Of a stretch of DNA of 15,866 nt, positions 1-10,200 are shown one piece after another (positions within the stretch are counted from its first letter, which is position 1; every line of letters starts with the position of its first letter). The notes under the pieces were generated by a model that made no database searches, was not told where the DNA came from, and saw only the letters and a list, made by a program, of their open reading frames with translations. The DNA is from Anaerolineales bacterium (GTDB lineage: Bacteria > Chloroflexota > Anaerolineae > Anaerolineales > E44-bin32), in contig WVZH01000069.1 in the NCBI GenBank assembly GCA_011772595.1, positions 1 through 15,866 on the forward strand, written 5' to 3'. The translations under genes and the position numbers were made by a program.

Positions 1-210
1 CCGACGGATACACCGACAGACACGCCGACGCCGACGGATACACCGACGGACACGCCGACGCCGACGGATACACCGACGGACACACCGACGCCGACGGACA
101 CACCAACGGATACGCCGACGCCGACCGATACGCCCACGGACACGCCGACGCCGACGGATACACCGACAGACACGCCGACGCCTACGGATACACCGACGGA
201 CACTCCCACA
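1..210 (+). repeat. 30-bp coding tandem repeat, 7 units (Thr-Pro-Asp linker of the first giant gene)
   Basis: Seven contiguous 30-bp units sit in exact register from base 1 and encode a decapeptide of the [10 protein letters not shown] type. Units differ mostly at synonymous third positions (ACG/ACA, GAT/GAC, CCG/CCC/CCA), so the peptide is better conserved than the DNA. The array runs off the left edge, so its true copy number is unknown. The same 30-bp unit recurs at 5521-6030 in the next gene. The likely role is an extended, possibly O-glycosylated spacer (inference). Confidence 0.93.
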
Positions 211-3200
211 CCGACGGCAACCGCCACACCGCTGGACTGGTACAACTGCAGTTATCCACACCGCAAGCGCATCCGCATCGATCCTTCCAACGTGGCGGAG
301 GATCTGACGAACTTCCCGGTGTTGATCAGCCTCCCATCTGACGCCGACCTGGCCGCAGGTACCCAGGATGACGGCGACGACCTACTCTTCACCGCCGGAA
401 ACGGATCGACGAAACTGAATCACGAAATCGAGTATTTCGACGAAGCGACCGGGGAGTTGATCGCATGGGTTCAGGTGCCCTTCCTGTCGTCGTCAGCAGA
501 CACCTATCTCTATCTTTATTACGGTGACCTCTCGATCGGCAACCAGGAGAATCCCACCGGGGTGTGGACGAACAACTATGCCGATGTGCTGCACTTCGAT
601 GAGACGATTGGTACGACGCTCAACGATTCATCCGGCAACGGTAGAAACGGCACCAAGCTTTCGGCTACCGAACCTAATCCGACAACAGGCGTGACACTCG
701 ACGGCGCACAAGATTTCGACGGGAGCAACGATTACGTCGATTTCGCAACCTACAACTTCGGAGACAATTTCACCGTTGAAGCCTGGGTGCGTTTGTCCAG
801 TGCGACGGACGACGTTGAAATCATCCTCTCCAATTCAGCCAGCGGGTTCACGGATGGCTTCCGATTCTTCATTAATACCTTCACCACGACCGATCGCAGC
901 ATTCATTTCGAAACTTCGGATGGAGTGGCCATAGACTCGGCTACGACCAATGCGGGTGTGGTCGATCTGGATACATGGAACTATGTCGTTGCGGTAGTCG
1001 ATCGAAGCAGTGGAAATGGGACCATCTACAAGAACGGCGCCGATGTAACCGCCGACAACACGATTTTCACGACGTTCATGAACAACAGTGATTGGGAGAT
1101 CGGGCGCGCAGAGAATGATCTCTTCTGGTTCAGCGGTGCGATCGATGAGGTGCGGATCTCGAGTATCGAAAGATCGGCAGGATGGATCCTGACTTCATTC
1201 AACAATCAAAACGCGCCTGCCTCGTTCCATTTCTTGAGCGCAGAGCAAGATTCATCCTGCCCGGCGACGTCGACTCCTACGTCCACGCAGACGGATACGC
1301 CGACACCGACACCGACAGATACACCGACGGCAACCGCAACTCCGACAGATACCCCGACACCCACGGCGACCAATACCGCGACTAACACCCCAACTAGCAC
1401 CCCGACTGCGACAGCTACGTCTTGTGGTGGTGGTTTCGGGCCCTATGGTACGGTGACGACAACGATTGGTAGTTCGGATGAAGAAGCCCAGGCCATCGCC
1501 ATTCAATCGGATGGCAAGATTGTCGCCGCTGGATACACCAATAACGGCACGAACAATGACATCGCCCTCGTTCGCTATAACGCGGATGGAACGCTGGATA
1601 ACACTTTCGGCACCAATGGTAGGGTGACGACACCTATCGGCAGTGGACGCGATGAGGCCATCGATCTCGCCATTCAATCGGATGGGATGATCGTCGTTGC
1701 GGGAATGAGCCATAGTGGCAGCGACCTCGATTTTGTGGTCGTACGCTACGATACGAATGGAAATCCGGATGGCGGATTCGGCTCTGGTGGCGTCGTCACG
1801 ACGGACATTGGTGTCGACGATGAAGCCCGCGCAGTTACGATTCAACCTGACGGCAGGATCGTCGTCGCGGGCTACAGTCACAATGGGAGCAATATGGACG
1901 TCGCTGTCGTTCGCTATACCGCAAGCGGTGTGCCCGACAACACTTTCGATGGGGACGGCATCGTCACCACCCCCATTGGCAGTGCTGATGATCGAGGTTT
2001 TGCGGTTGCAGTTCAATCCGATGGCAAGATTGTCGTTGCTGGGGACGCAGACATGGGTCCAGGTCCAAGCACCAGCTGGGATTTCGCAGTCTTGCGGTAT
2101 TACAGCAACGGCGCTCTTGACAACACCTTCGATGGCGATGGTATCGTCACCACGGATTTCGAGTCTGGCGTCCCTAATCACGGACGCAGTCTCGCCATTC
2201 AATCGGACGGCAAGATCATCGTGAGTGGGAGTTCCAATGATGGGATCTGGGATATCGCCGTTGCCCGCTATTACAGTAATGGTGCACTTGATTCAACCTT
2301 CGATACCGACGGCAAGTTGATCACCTCAATTGGCGCCAGCCACGACTTCAGCGAGGGCACAACGCTTCAATCAGACGGCAAGATCCTCGTTGCTGGGTCA
2401 AGCAATGATGGGATCGACAACGACTTTGGCCTGGTCCGTTACAACTCGAATGGCGGCTTGGATAACAGCTTCGATGCCGATGGATTGGTGACCACCGACA
2501 TCGGAGGCGACAATGACACGAGTTACGACATCGCAATTCAAGGCGATGGTAAGATCCTTGTAGCAGGATCGAGCCATAACGGAAGCAATCGCGATTTCGC
2601 AGTCGCCCGCTACTACGCAGATGGAAGCCTGGATGATGGCTGTGCCGGGAGTCCTCCAGCGACGGCAACCCCCACGGCAACCCCGACCTCAATTCCCGCT
2701 GGGCCGCAATACTATGAGAAAACCGTAGCCTCATTCACAGATTCATCAAGCAACTGGGTGAATGTGACCGGTGGCAATCTGACCTTCACGCCTTCTGCCT
2801 CATCGGAGATATGGATTCTGCTCTTCTCCGCCAGGCTTAGTTCGTCCACCACAACGGAAGAGTCTGTCGAAGTCCGCTATCTGGTGAATGATGTGGAGCA
2901 TGGCTACGGAGGTATCCAAAACAGCGCTGCAAGTATGGGAGCTTCCTGGCAACATTTCTATCGTATCGCCGGTACCACCGCCCAGCAGAACATCCAGGTT
3001 CAACTCCGTAATGTTGCAGGGACAGGCACGATTGAAGACCTTCAGATCATTGCCTTCAAGCTGCCTGATAATGCCGATTTCCAATATGCCGAGACGGAAG
3101 GGATTCAGTACGTCACTGGGTTGATCTGGGCTAGCTATCAGGATCTCAGTTTCACGCCATCCAGTGCCGGCGTTTACCTCATCATGGCCGTGGCGAATGG

Positions 3201-3816
3201 GCACGAGTTTCCAGGGGCTGCGACTCTTGAACTTAGGCTTCAAGATCCCGTCGCCGCATATTGGCCCGTCGATTCCGGCAGCTCTCATTACCACAGAAAT
3301 CCACGTGATCCATGGCAGTCGTATTTCGTTTCCCGAGTTTATGCGCTCTTAGGAGCACAAACCTATCAGATTCAAGCCTCTGGACCCAGTTTAGGGAGTG
3401 AGCTTCGATTCACACGGATCATGGCGTTCCGTACGGATGCTTTTGATGACGTTGAAAGCGTCGAGGATGTGGCCGAGACCTCTACGACTTCCACATCCCC
3501 GGTGGTGAAGTCCATCTTGACAACCGGAATTCCACCTGCATCCAGGGATTACATCGTCATCCAAAGCATGACACTCAGGGCTGATACTGCTGTGTTAGAA
3601 GAACGAAGAGCCGGGTTTGAAGCGGATGATGTGGTCGAAATGAGTTACAGTCATGTCATCGATAATTTCGATTATACGGCGAGCTTCGGTTTCTTCGATG
3701 CGAAGACGACGTCAAACTCAATCAAGTACGAGAATACGTTCTCAACGTCGATCAATACCTTTACGGTCTATGCCAAAGAGTCGGTCATCCACGTGCTCCG
3801 CTTGCCAGGTGGATGA
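1..3816 (+). CDS. Giant secreted modular protein, 3' part (DUF2341-LamG, delta-60 propeller, beta-rich C-terminus)
   Basis: The reading frame is open from base 1, so the 5' end lies outside the window; 1271 residues are visible and the stop is TGA at 3814-3816. Seen in order: a Thr-Pro-Asp linker (1-231); a DUF2341 domain starting at a WYNC..Y..RK motif (about 238-570), followed by a LamG/ConA-like jelly roll (about 690-1215) ending in the typical DEVRIS motif; a Thr-Pro linker (1261-1419); seven delta-60 repeats with the [11 protein letters not shown]...VRY core (1434-2640); a short linker; and three similar beta-rich units (2710-3813). Family knowledge: DUF2341, LamG and delta-60 modules occur in secreted bacterial surface proteins and are mostly non-catalytic. 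I infer an extracellular binding or adhesion role. No LPXTG, PEP-CTERM or C-terminal membrane helix is visible; the protein simply ends in LRLPGG. Any anchor or signal peptide must be upstream. The start is unknown; an internal GTG at 292 is not a credible start because the linker and the DUF2341 beginning are in frame upstream of it. Confidence 0.93.
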   Translation, partial: PTDTPTDTPTPTDTPTDTPTPTDTPTDTPTPTDTPTDTPTPTDTPTDTPTPTDTPTDTPTPTDTPTDTPTPTATATPLDWYNCSYPHRKRIRIDPSNVAEDLTNFPVLISLPSDADLAAGTQDDGDDLLFTAGNGSTKLNHEIEYFDEATGELIAWVQVPFLSSSADTYLYLYYGDLSIGNQENPTGVWTNNYADVLHFDETIGTTLNDSSGNGRNGTKLSATEPNPTTGVTLDGAQDFDGSNDYVDFATYNFGDNFTVEAWVRLSSATDDVEIILSNSASGFTDGFRFFINTFTTTDRSIHFETSDGVAIDSATTNAGVVDLDTWNYVVAVVDRSSGNGTIYKNGADVTADNTIFTTFMNNSDWEIGRAENDLFWFSGAIDEVRISSIERSAGWILTSFNNQNAPASFHFLSAEQDSSCPATSTPTSTQTDTPTPTPTDTPTATATPTDTPTPTATNTATNTPTSTPTATATSCGGGFGPYGTVTTTIGSSDEEAQAIAIQSDGKIVAAGYTNNGTNNDIALVRYNADGTLDNTFGTNGRVTTPIGSGRDEAIDLAIQSDGMIVVAGMSHSGSDLDFVVVRYDTNGNPDGGFGSGGVVTTDIGVDDEARAVTIQPDGRIVVAGYSHNGSNMDVAVVRYTASGVPDNTFDGDGIVTTPIGSADDRGFAVAVQSDGKIVVAGDADMGPGPSTSWDFAVLRYYSNGALDNTFDGDGIVTTDFESGVPNHGRSLAIQSDGKIIVSGSSNDGIWDIAVARYYSNGALDSTFDTDGKLITSIGASHDFSEGTTLQSDGKILVAGSSNDGIDNDFGLVRYNSNGGLDNSFDADGLVTTDIGGDNDTSYDIAIQGDGKILVAGSSHNGSNRDFAVARYYADGSLDDGCAGSPPATATPTATPTSIPAGPQYYEKTVASFTDSSSNWVNVTGGNLTFTPSASSEIWILLFSARLSSSTTTEESVEVRYLVNDVEHGYGGIQNSAASMGASWQHFYRIAGTTAQQNIQVQLRNVAGTGTIEDLQIIAFKLPDNADFQYAETEGIQYVTGLIWASYQDLSFTPSSAGVYLIMAVANGHEFPGAATLELRLQDPVAAYWPVDSGSSHYHRNPRDPWQSYFVSRVYALLGAQTYQIQASGPSLGSELRFTRIMAFRTDAFDDVESVEDVAETSTTSTSPVVKSILTTGIPPASRDYIVIQSMTLRADTAVLEERRAGFEADDVVEMSYSHVIDNFDYTASFGFFDAKTTSNSIKYENTFSTSINTFTVYAKESVIHVLRLPGG
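238..1260 (+). other. DUF2341 + LamG-like module of the first giant protein
   Basis: The module opens with [14 protein letters not shown] and continues with the DUF2341 pattern [11 protein letters not shown]...DADLAA and YLYLYYGD. The second half has the LamG signature: [11 protein letters not shown], then FTVEAWVRL, then a W-x(2)-V...Y-NG strand pair, then [10 protein letters not shown] near 1135. It is flanked by a Cys codon at 247-249 and another at 1258-1260, immediately before the next linker. The fold is a probable carbohydrate- or ligand-binding beta-sandwich; the ligand cannot be told from sequence. Confidence 0.85.
1261..1422 (+). repeat. Thr-Pro-rich linker (first giant gene)
   Basis: This in-frame stretch encodes [24 protein letters not shown] sequence dominated by Thr and Pro with some Asp, Ala and Asn. 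It joins the LamG module to the delta-60 propeller. It is less regular than the 30-bp array at the window start, and no strict unit is visible. Confidence 0.85.
1423..2643 (+). repeat. Seven delta-60 repeats (probable seven-bladed beta-propeller)
   Basis: Seven repeats of about 53-60 residues each carry the delta-60 core: [12 protein letters not shown], then D-x-A-V-x-R-Y, then G-x-L-D-N-T-F-D-x-D-G-x-V-T-T. The seven cores read [66 protein letters not shown] and [11 protein letters not shown]. The delta-60 family is known as repeats in bacterial secreted proteins; seven copies suggest one closed propeller (inference). A Cys codon at 1423-1425 and another at 2641-2643 bracket the array. Confidence 0.9.
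2710..3813 (+). repeat. Three tandem beta-rich C-terminal units (unassigned)
   Basis: After a short linker the last 368 residues split into three units of about 120-125 residues (about 2710-3081, 3082-3453 and 3454-3813). Units 1 and 2 share an L-x-F-T-P-S-[AS] strand followed by a hydrophobic strand ([18 protein letters not shown]). All three end with a hydrophobic strand and a basic position: [20 protein letters not shown] and VIHVLRLPG. The alternating hydrophobic pattern suggests beta-sandwich or jelly-roll folds. I do not recognise the family. Unit 3 is the most divergent. Confidence 0.55.
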
Positions 3817-3870
3817 TCCCCCTTTACACCGACTGGCCCAGCCAATCCAGGTAGTTGAAGCAATCACGCG

Positions 3871-3973
3871 TATGGAGTCCGTAGGCTCTGCCTAAGCCCT
3901 ATCCTGAGCCCCTCGACACAGCTTGGGTTAAACTCCGTCGAAGGGGTCGGAAGCAGAGCGTCCGGACTCCATA
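3871..3973. repeat. 103-bp imperfect inverted repeat (REP/MITE-like)
   Basis: The outer arms 3871-3881 and 3963-3973 are perfect 11-bp reverse complements. Inside them, GCTCTGC (3885-3891) pairs with GCAGAGC (3953-3959). Further in, CCCCTCGAC (3909-3917) pairs with GTCGAAGGGG (3937-3946) allowing one bulge. The core resembles short intergenic palindromes with a CCTGAGC...TCGAAGGGG theme that are scattered in many bacterial genomes (recalled, not searched). It lacks a T-tract, so it is not a classic terminator. Confidence 0.7.
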
Positions 3974-4009
3974 TGGTTCCCGAGTAATAGTGGGCTGAAC
4001 AGGAATAAA

Positions 4010-4114
4010 GCAGACCGGGCTGCCACGCCCGGCCTGCTGCGAAAGAGGTTCACTTCCGATGAACCCAGCGGCGTGGGAGCCGCTGCTCCTTTAAAAGCGA
4101 CTGGGCTCTCACGC
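4010..4114 (+). promoter_or_regulatory. Cluster of hairpins with alternative pairing, possible structured leader
   Basis: Three consecutive hairpins can be drawn. GCAG-A-CCGGGC (4010-4020) pairs with GCCCGG-C-CTGC (4027-4037) with one internal mismatch. GGTTCA (4047-4052) pairs with TGAACC (4060-4065). CAGCGGC (4066-4072) pairs with GCCGCTG (4079-4085). Alternatively 4071-4081 can form 11 pairs (one G-U) with 4104-4114, which excludes the third hairpin. No known riboswitch consensus was recognised, and whether the region is transcribed is unknown. Confidence 0.4.
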
Positions 4115-4194
4115 TAATCTTGAAAGGATAGAAGGTGTAAGGACGAATCATCTGCCAGTACCGATGGGGGAAGGATTTTTTGTGGAGGGGTATG

Positions 4195-4200
4195 TAGAAT
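4195..4200 (+). promoter_or_regulatory. Weak -10-like element upstream of the second giant gene
   Basis: TAGAAT matches the sigma-70 -10 consensus TATAAT at five of six positions. The sequence about 17 bp upstream is T-rich but is not a good TTGACA. This is tentative; a promoter further upstream, ahead of the hairpin cluster, is equally possible. Confidence 0.2.
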
Positions 4201-4216
4201 ACATTTACCGCCAGTA

Positions 4217-4222
4217 GGGAGG
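4217..4222 (+). promoter_or_regulatory. Shine-Dalgarno-like GGGAGG, out of phase with the long ORF
   Basis: GGGAGG lies six bases before a GTG at 4229. That GTG, and the ATG at 4244, are in a different frame from the 3189-residue protein and open only a 93-codon frame ending at 4510. The GTG at 4254 in the correct frame has no comparable SD at normal distance, so either initiation of the giant protein is SD-poor or a base is missing or extra near here. Confidence 0.35.
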
Positions 4223-4253
4223 CCGAAAGTGTTCCATATCCGTATGCTCAGCC

Positions 4254-7200
4254 GTGGAAGGCATTATCGCGGCTGGTCGATCTATTGCGCGGATGGGTGG
4301 CTGCGCCAAGGGTGTAAGAGGCTTGGTTGTACGGTCGTCGAACGATTCGGCCGACGGGGATTCCCGTCTGGACCAGCTGCGCGATATTGCGCGCTGGTTG
4401 CTTATCGTACCTCTCATCCTCATGTTGCTATTCGGCTGTGGCACGCTGGCTTTGCGCGGCAGCCGAATAGCTTTCGCCGACACGCGCTCCAAATTGGAGG
4501 CCGATTATAGTCCCTGGACTTTCACAATCATCCACTCTATCAACCCTGCGATCATTAAGGAAATCCAGAAGGACGAGAACCTATACCCAGGTCCCGAAGG
4601 CATCGAGCCTCTACCTGTCATAAGACAGGGACCTTTTTGGGGGCCGCCCACACTAGGCCCCAGTGCTACACCGACGGCGTCGTTGACCGCCACGATCCCC
4701 CTCTCGCCCACGAGCTCAGCTTCGGCCACGATTCCAATCTCGGCGACGGCCAGCTCCACCTGGATACCCTCCGAGACCTTGACACCGACGAACACGGCAA
4801 CCAACACCTCCACGCCTATTGCCAGCTCGACGGCGACTTCCACTCTCACACCCTCCCTCACACCAACCCCATGGCCTCCACCACCCGTACCACCGCCGAT
4901 CCCGCCGTCTAACACTTTCTATTTCCATAACACCACGATTCCTTTTAGCTACATGATGTACTCGAGCATGCCTGCAGGTGCCTTCCGTAGCAGCTCCTCA
5001 GTGACCTTCTACTCCCCACAATACGCTGCCGGGCAAAGGATACAGGTGGGGATGACGAGAGCGCGCTTCTATGCCTACAATCCTTCGGGTTCGACCGTGG
5101 TCTTGAACGTTCAATTGAGGGCCGGGAGCACTATCTTGGGTTCGGGATCTTTCGCATTACCGCCGAACGCGTCTGTGGCTAGCTACTACACGGCGTCGAT
5201 CTTGACGTCGCAACATGACTTCATAAATGGCCAGCGGTTGATCCTGCGTCTGACCGTGGGATCGCCAGGCGTGATCTTCTGGGATGGTGCGTATCGCTAC
5301 TCTGGCGTGAGTGTTCCGGCCGTCGTGGCAATTCCGACGGTGACAGCGACATCCTCGGCGACGATCACAGATACCCAGACGATCACGAACACGCCGGCGC
5401 CGACGGACACGCCCGCTCCGACTGACACCCTGCCACCGCCTCCGCCAACGGCGACGGACACGCCCGGGCCGACAGCGATAACGACGGATACAGGGACACC
5501 AACAGATACCCCGACGTCGACGGATACCCCGACGGACACAGCGACGCCGACCAATACGCCAACGGACACAGCGACGCCAACGGACACACCTACGGACACG
5601 CCGACAGCGACCGATACACCCACAGATACGCCGACGTCAACCGATACACCCACGGACACAGCGACACCGACGGATACACCGACAGGCACGCCAACGCCTA
5701 CGGACACTCCCACGGACACGCCGACGCCGACAGATACACCGACAGACACGCCGACGCCGACGGACACGCCGACAGACACGCCGACGCCGACGGACACACC
5801 CACGGAAACACCGACGCCGACGGATACCCCAACAGACACGCCGACGCCGACCGATACACCCACGGACACAGCGACGCCGACGGATACACCGACAGACACG
5901 CCAACGCCGACCGATACGCCTACGGACACGTCGACACCTACGGACACACCCACAGACACGCCGACGCCGACCGATACACCCACGGACACAGCCACGCCGA
6001 CGGATACACCGACGGACACGCCGACCCCGACGGCGACGCAGGTGCCTTGGTACGACTGTGGCTACCCGTATCGCAAGCAAATTGTCATCAGCGCTTCGCA
6101 GGTGCCGTCCGACCTCACGGATTTCCCTGTGCTGATCAACCTCGCTACAGACGCAGACCTGGCCGCTTATGCCCAAAATGATTTCGACGATATCCTCTTC
6201 ACCGCAGCGGATGGTTCTACCAAGCTCAGCCACGAAATCGAGGATTACGACAGCGGCACGGGTGAGCTGGTTGCTTGGGTCAAGGTGCCTAACCTGTCCG
6301 GCAGCGTTGATACCGTGCTCTACCTGTATTATGGCGATCTAGGGGTGTCGGATCAGCAAGACGCGATCAACGTCTGGGATACAAACTTCGCAGGTGTCTG
6401 GCACCTGGATGAAGAGCAAGTCGGTGTAGGAAACCCAACACTCTATCAGGATTCAACCGTTAATAGCAATCATGGCGACGACCAGGTATCTGCAACTGGC
6501 CAAACCGGCCAAGTGAACGGCGGACAGGACATTGATGGAGTGGATGACTATGTGCACATCATTGACCCGGGTGGGAGTTGGGAGTTCGCAGATGGCGGCC
6601 TGGATGCCGGCACCAGCGATTTCACCCTCTCGGCTTGGGTACTCTACGATGACGCTGCTGCTGAGGGTTTCCCAACGATCCTATCTAAGGGCGGTGGTGC
6701 AGACACGAATGAAGGCTATTGGTTCAACTATCAGAAAGGCACCGACACGATTGATCTACGGGCATCAGACGGGACCAGTCGGGCGATCCTTAATTCGAAC
6801 CTTGGTATCGGTCTGGCCGACGGTCAATGGCACCTCGTCCACACAGTCTTCGACCGCGAAGCGGGCAGCGACACCGCCGATTTCTATCTGGACGGGTCAT
6901 ACGTCGGCTCGGAAAGCTCAAGTTTGATCCTGGGCAACTCAATATCTGCCAGCGATGATCTGGCATTCGGCGGAAAGTTGCCTGGCAACTTCCGACCATG
7001 GCAGGGCAGCCTCGACGAAATACGCATCTCGAGCGGGCTGCGCTCGGCCGACTGGATCGCCACAGAGCACAACAATCAGTCCAATCCATCGAGCTTCTTC
7101 AGTATTGGATCCCAGGAGACCTCCGGCTGCCCAGCAACGGCAACCCCGACACCGACAGACACGCCCACGCCGACTGACACGCCCACGGCCACACCAACGC

Positions 7201-10200
7201 CGACAGACACAGCGACACCGACGGCAACCCCGACCGAATGGTGGAATTGCGATTACCTGTATCGCAAACAGATAACCGTTGACACCGGCGCGGCTGCTGT
7301 GTCGAGCGATTATTCCGTTTCACTGACCTTTGATCACGCTTCCCTGGTAGGTGCAGGTAGATCGTTAGCGAGCGGAGACGACGTCCGTATGGTGCATTGG
7401 GACGGTCTCTCGTTAAATCAGATCGACCGCGCACTCGATCCGCTCTCAGCGTGGGGCACGCCCACAACCACGATATGGTTCAAGCTGGTAGATCCAATTC
7501 CGGCGACCAGCTCAGACACCAATTACTACCTCTATTATGGAGACGCCTCCGCAGGGGCGCCGCCGGATGATTGGGCGAACGTTTTTTGGGTGGGGGATGA
7601 TTTCAATGACAGCACGTTGACGACCGGACTGAGTACGTCTACCAGCGGAGCTGCGACGATCAGCGAGACTGCTGGTGAAGCGGTAATTGATGGTGGAAGT
7701 GCGAATGCAGACGCAGGCATCATCGTTGTCGGTGCCGCGCTGCCGGCCGATCGTCAGTTTGCTTTCAACCATAAGGTCAACCACGTTAGCGGTGATACAG
7801 ATCCGCTTACAGGTTGCTGCAATCCTGAGGTGAAGGTATACGGGATCGTAGATTCCGCCTCTGAACCTACCGTCGCAGATAGCTCAACTGAGAATCCCCG
7901 CCGACGCGTCTTGTCACTCCATCGTGCCGACCAAAATATGGAACCAGGTAGAGAGCTAGAATCTCACATCTTTTACTTCCAACCTGAACCCTCACCAACA
8001 CCTCACGCCAATGTCAATTGGGACGGTTCAGCGTGGCTGGTAAAGCCTACCCCTGAAGGTCATCGGTGGGCAGACCTGCCGATGAACACCTACTACATTT
8101 ATGACTTCGTCAGCGATGGGACCAGCTGGAACGTGGAAGTTCGCGATGCAGGTGGGACGCTTCAAACTCAGACCACGCCGGTCTTGTGGAGCACAGTCGA
8201 AGGGTTTAGCAATGATGCATGGCTCTATTGGGGTGAGGTCTACATCAACGCGTATTGGGGTGAGGTTAGGAGTGACTGGTTCTATCTACGGGATTATGTC
8301 GATCCTGAGCCAACGACCTCAGATGGGCTCGAGGAGATGAATACATCTTACTGCCCGGCAACCGCAACACCCACTGCGACCCTGACACAGACAGACACGC
8401 CAACACCAACGGCCACGCCGACGAATACTCCGACACCGACAGATACACCCACGCCGACGGAAACACCGACGGATACACCCACGCCGACGTACACGCCCAC
8501 CGATACGCCAACGCCTACGGATACGCCGACGCCTACGGACACACCGACGGATACACCCACGCCGACCAACACGCAAACCAACACACCAACACCGACGGAT
8601 ACGCCGACGCCCACGGCCACGCCGACGAGCTTGCCAGCGACAGTAATCTATTATTCGGTTGGAACGGATACTTCCGCACTGTATTCGGGGAATGCCTCGG
8701 CAACGAGCGGCACGCTCACATTATCCAGTTCAGCCGCGAATAACATCGGTGTGGGAGACGAGATTCGTGAAGGATTGAACCGCTATTACATCACCGGGCG
8801 CAATTCCCCGACAGAGTTCACCATCCAGAATTCAGCCGCCAACGGTGGGACACCCGGCGACACCAACATCACCTTTGGTTCAACAGGGATCACGATCTAC
8901 CGGGCTTTCAACTCGTTGTTCGATGCGGAAGCGAACTCCTCCGATGTCAGCCACCTAAATACCTCAAACCTGGTGAGCGGCAACTACCAGCTCAACTGGG
9001 TGGGTTACGGCGATGGCGAGGATACGGCTTCTGTTCTTGTCGCAGGCTGGACCACAGGGCCGAATAACTACATCAAGGTCTTCACACCGACCTCATCGAG
9101 CGAGGTTGGATCAAGCCAGAGGCATGCTGGGACCTGGGACACCTCGGCCTACCGTATCTCAAACACGGCGGGTGTTGATTATGTAATCCAGGTAGAAGAA
9201 CAGTATGTCCGTATTGAGGGAATTCAAGTAGATCTCAAGAATGCTCCAAGTGCTAGTGGGAATATACGCGGGATCTATATCAAAGATGATGGATCGGATG
9301 CCCCTGTGGAGGTTCATATCTCAAGCAACATTGTGCGGATGACGTATGGCACTCCCGCAACAAATGAGGCAACAGGTATTCTTGCCTTGGATAATTTTGC
9401 CACCGCAGATAATAGCCTTTACATCGCTAAAGTCTGGAACAATGTGGTTTATGGATTTGTAGGTACCAACGGTACGCGGACAATTTTCGCTGATAATTAT
9501 GGGACGGTATATGCCTACAACAATACTGTGATCGGTGACAGCGGGTTTGGTTTGAGTTCGTACAGCTTTGACGGAAGCAGCGCGAATGCAAGCGACTTCT
9601 ATGTCAAGAACAACATAGCCATAGACGCGACGGATCCTTACGGGGATGTTCATGCCGGAGCTGGGAGCTACAACAACGTTTCGGATACCGGTGACGCACC
9701 GCCTATTGGAGCGAGGAATTGTGAGCCAACGTTTGTCAATAAAGCCGGGGATGATTATCATCTGGACAGCAGCGATACCTGTGCTCTAGATTTTGGCGCC
9801 GATCTTTCGGCCGATTCGAATCTAGCCTTCACGGATGACAATGATGGCGAGACGCGTTCCGGCACTTGGGATATTGGCGCTGATGAGTACGTTTCTCCTC
9901 CGGCGACAGCTACACCAACACCTACATCAACGCCTACCTCCACACCGACAGCCACACCCACACCGACAGCCACGGCCACACCGACGCCGACCGACACGCC
10001 AACGAACACACCCACACCTACACCGACGCCAACCGATACGCCGACGAGCACATCGACGCCTACGGATACGCCGACATCGACCGCGACCCCGACAGACACG
10101 CCGACGCCGACACCCACGTCAACAGCCACCAACACACCTGCTGCGGGTGGCGGCAAGATGTACTGGGCCGACAATGGTACAGACAAGATTCAACGAGCGG

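Larger units (their letters stand above)
3817..4253 (+). other. Intergenic region between the two giant genes
   Basis: These 437 bp carry no convincing ORF of their own. They contain a long imperfect palindrome (3871-3973), a run of three to four hairpins (4010-4114), a weak promoter-like site, and a purine-rich SD-like GGGAGG at 4217-4222. No hairpin followed by a T-tract that would terminate the upstream gene is visible. Confidence 0.7.

Noticed and set aside
1252..2202. 316-codon reverse-strand frame across the delta-60 repeats
   Set aside because: It mirrors a strongly supported delta-60 array; its repeats are simply the reverse complement of the coding repeats.
3832..3847. Small TGGC/GCCA hairpin just after the first gene as its terminator
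   Set aside because: The stem is only four pairs and no T-tract follows.
4010..4114. c-di-GMP-I or cobalamin riboswitch
   Set aside because: The conserved core sequences of these aptamers are absent; only generic hairpins are seen.
4229..4510. 93-codon frame starting at GTG 4229 behind a good SD
   Set aside because: It overlaps the N-terminus and membrane segment of the giant protein and encodes an Arg/Cys/Trp-rich sequence with no domain features. It is kept only as a hint about the start problem.
5297..6019. Reverse-strand open frame of [10 protein letters not shown] type, and the similar ones at 1206-1400, 8348-8620, 9758-10186 and 12002-12208
   Set aside because: They are exact antisense shadows of the Thr-Pro-Asp linkers; their composition is forced by the repeat and they lack start signals of their own.
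5521..6030. Regular 30-bp repeats considered as a CRISPR array
   Set aside because: The units are contiguous with no unique spacers, and they encode an in-frame decapeptide inside a 3189-residue gene.
8638..9897. Polysaccharide lyase or glycosidase call for the beta-helix domain
   Set aside because: The fold is supported, but I cannot point to catalytic residues of any lyase or hydrolase family; many such helices only bind.
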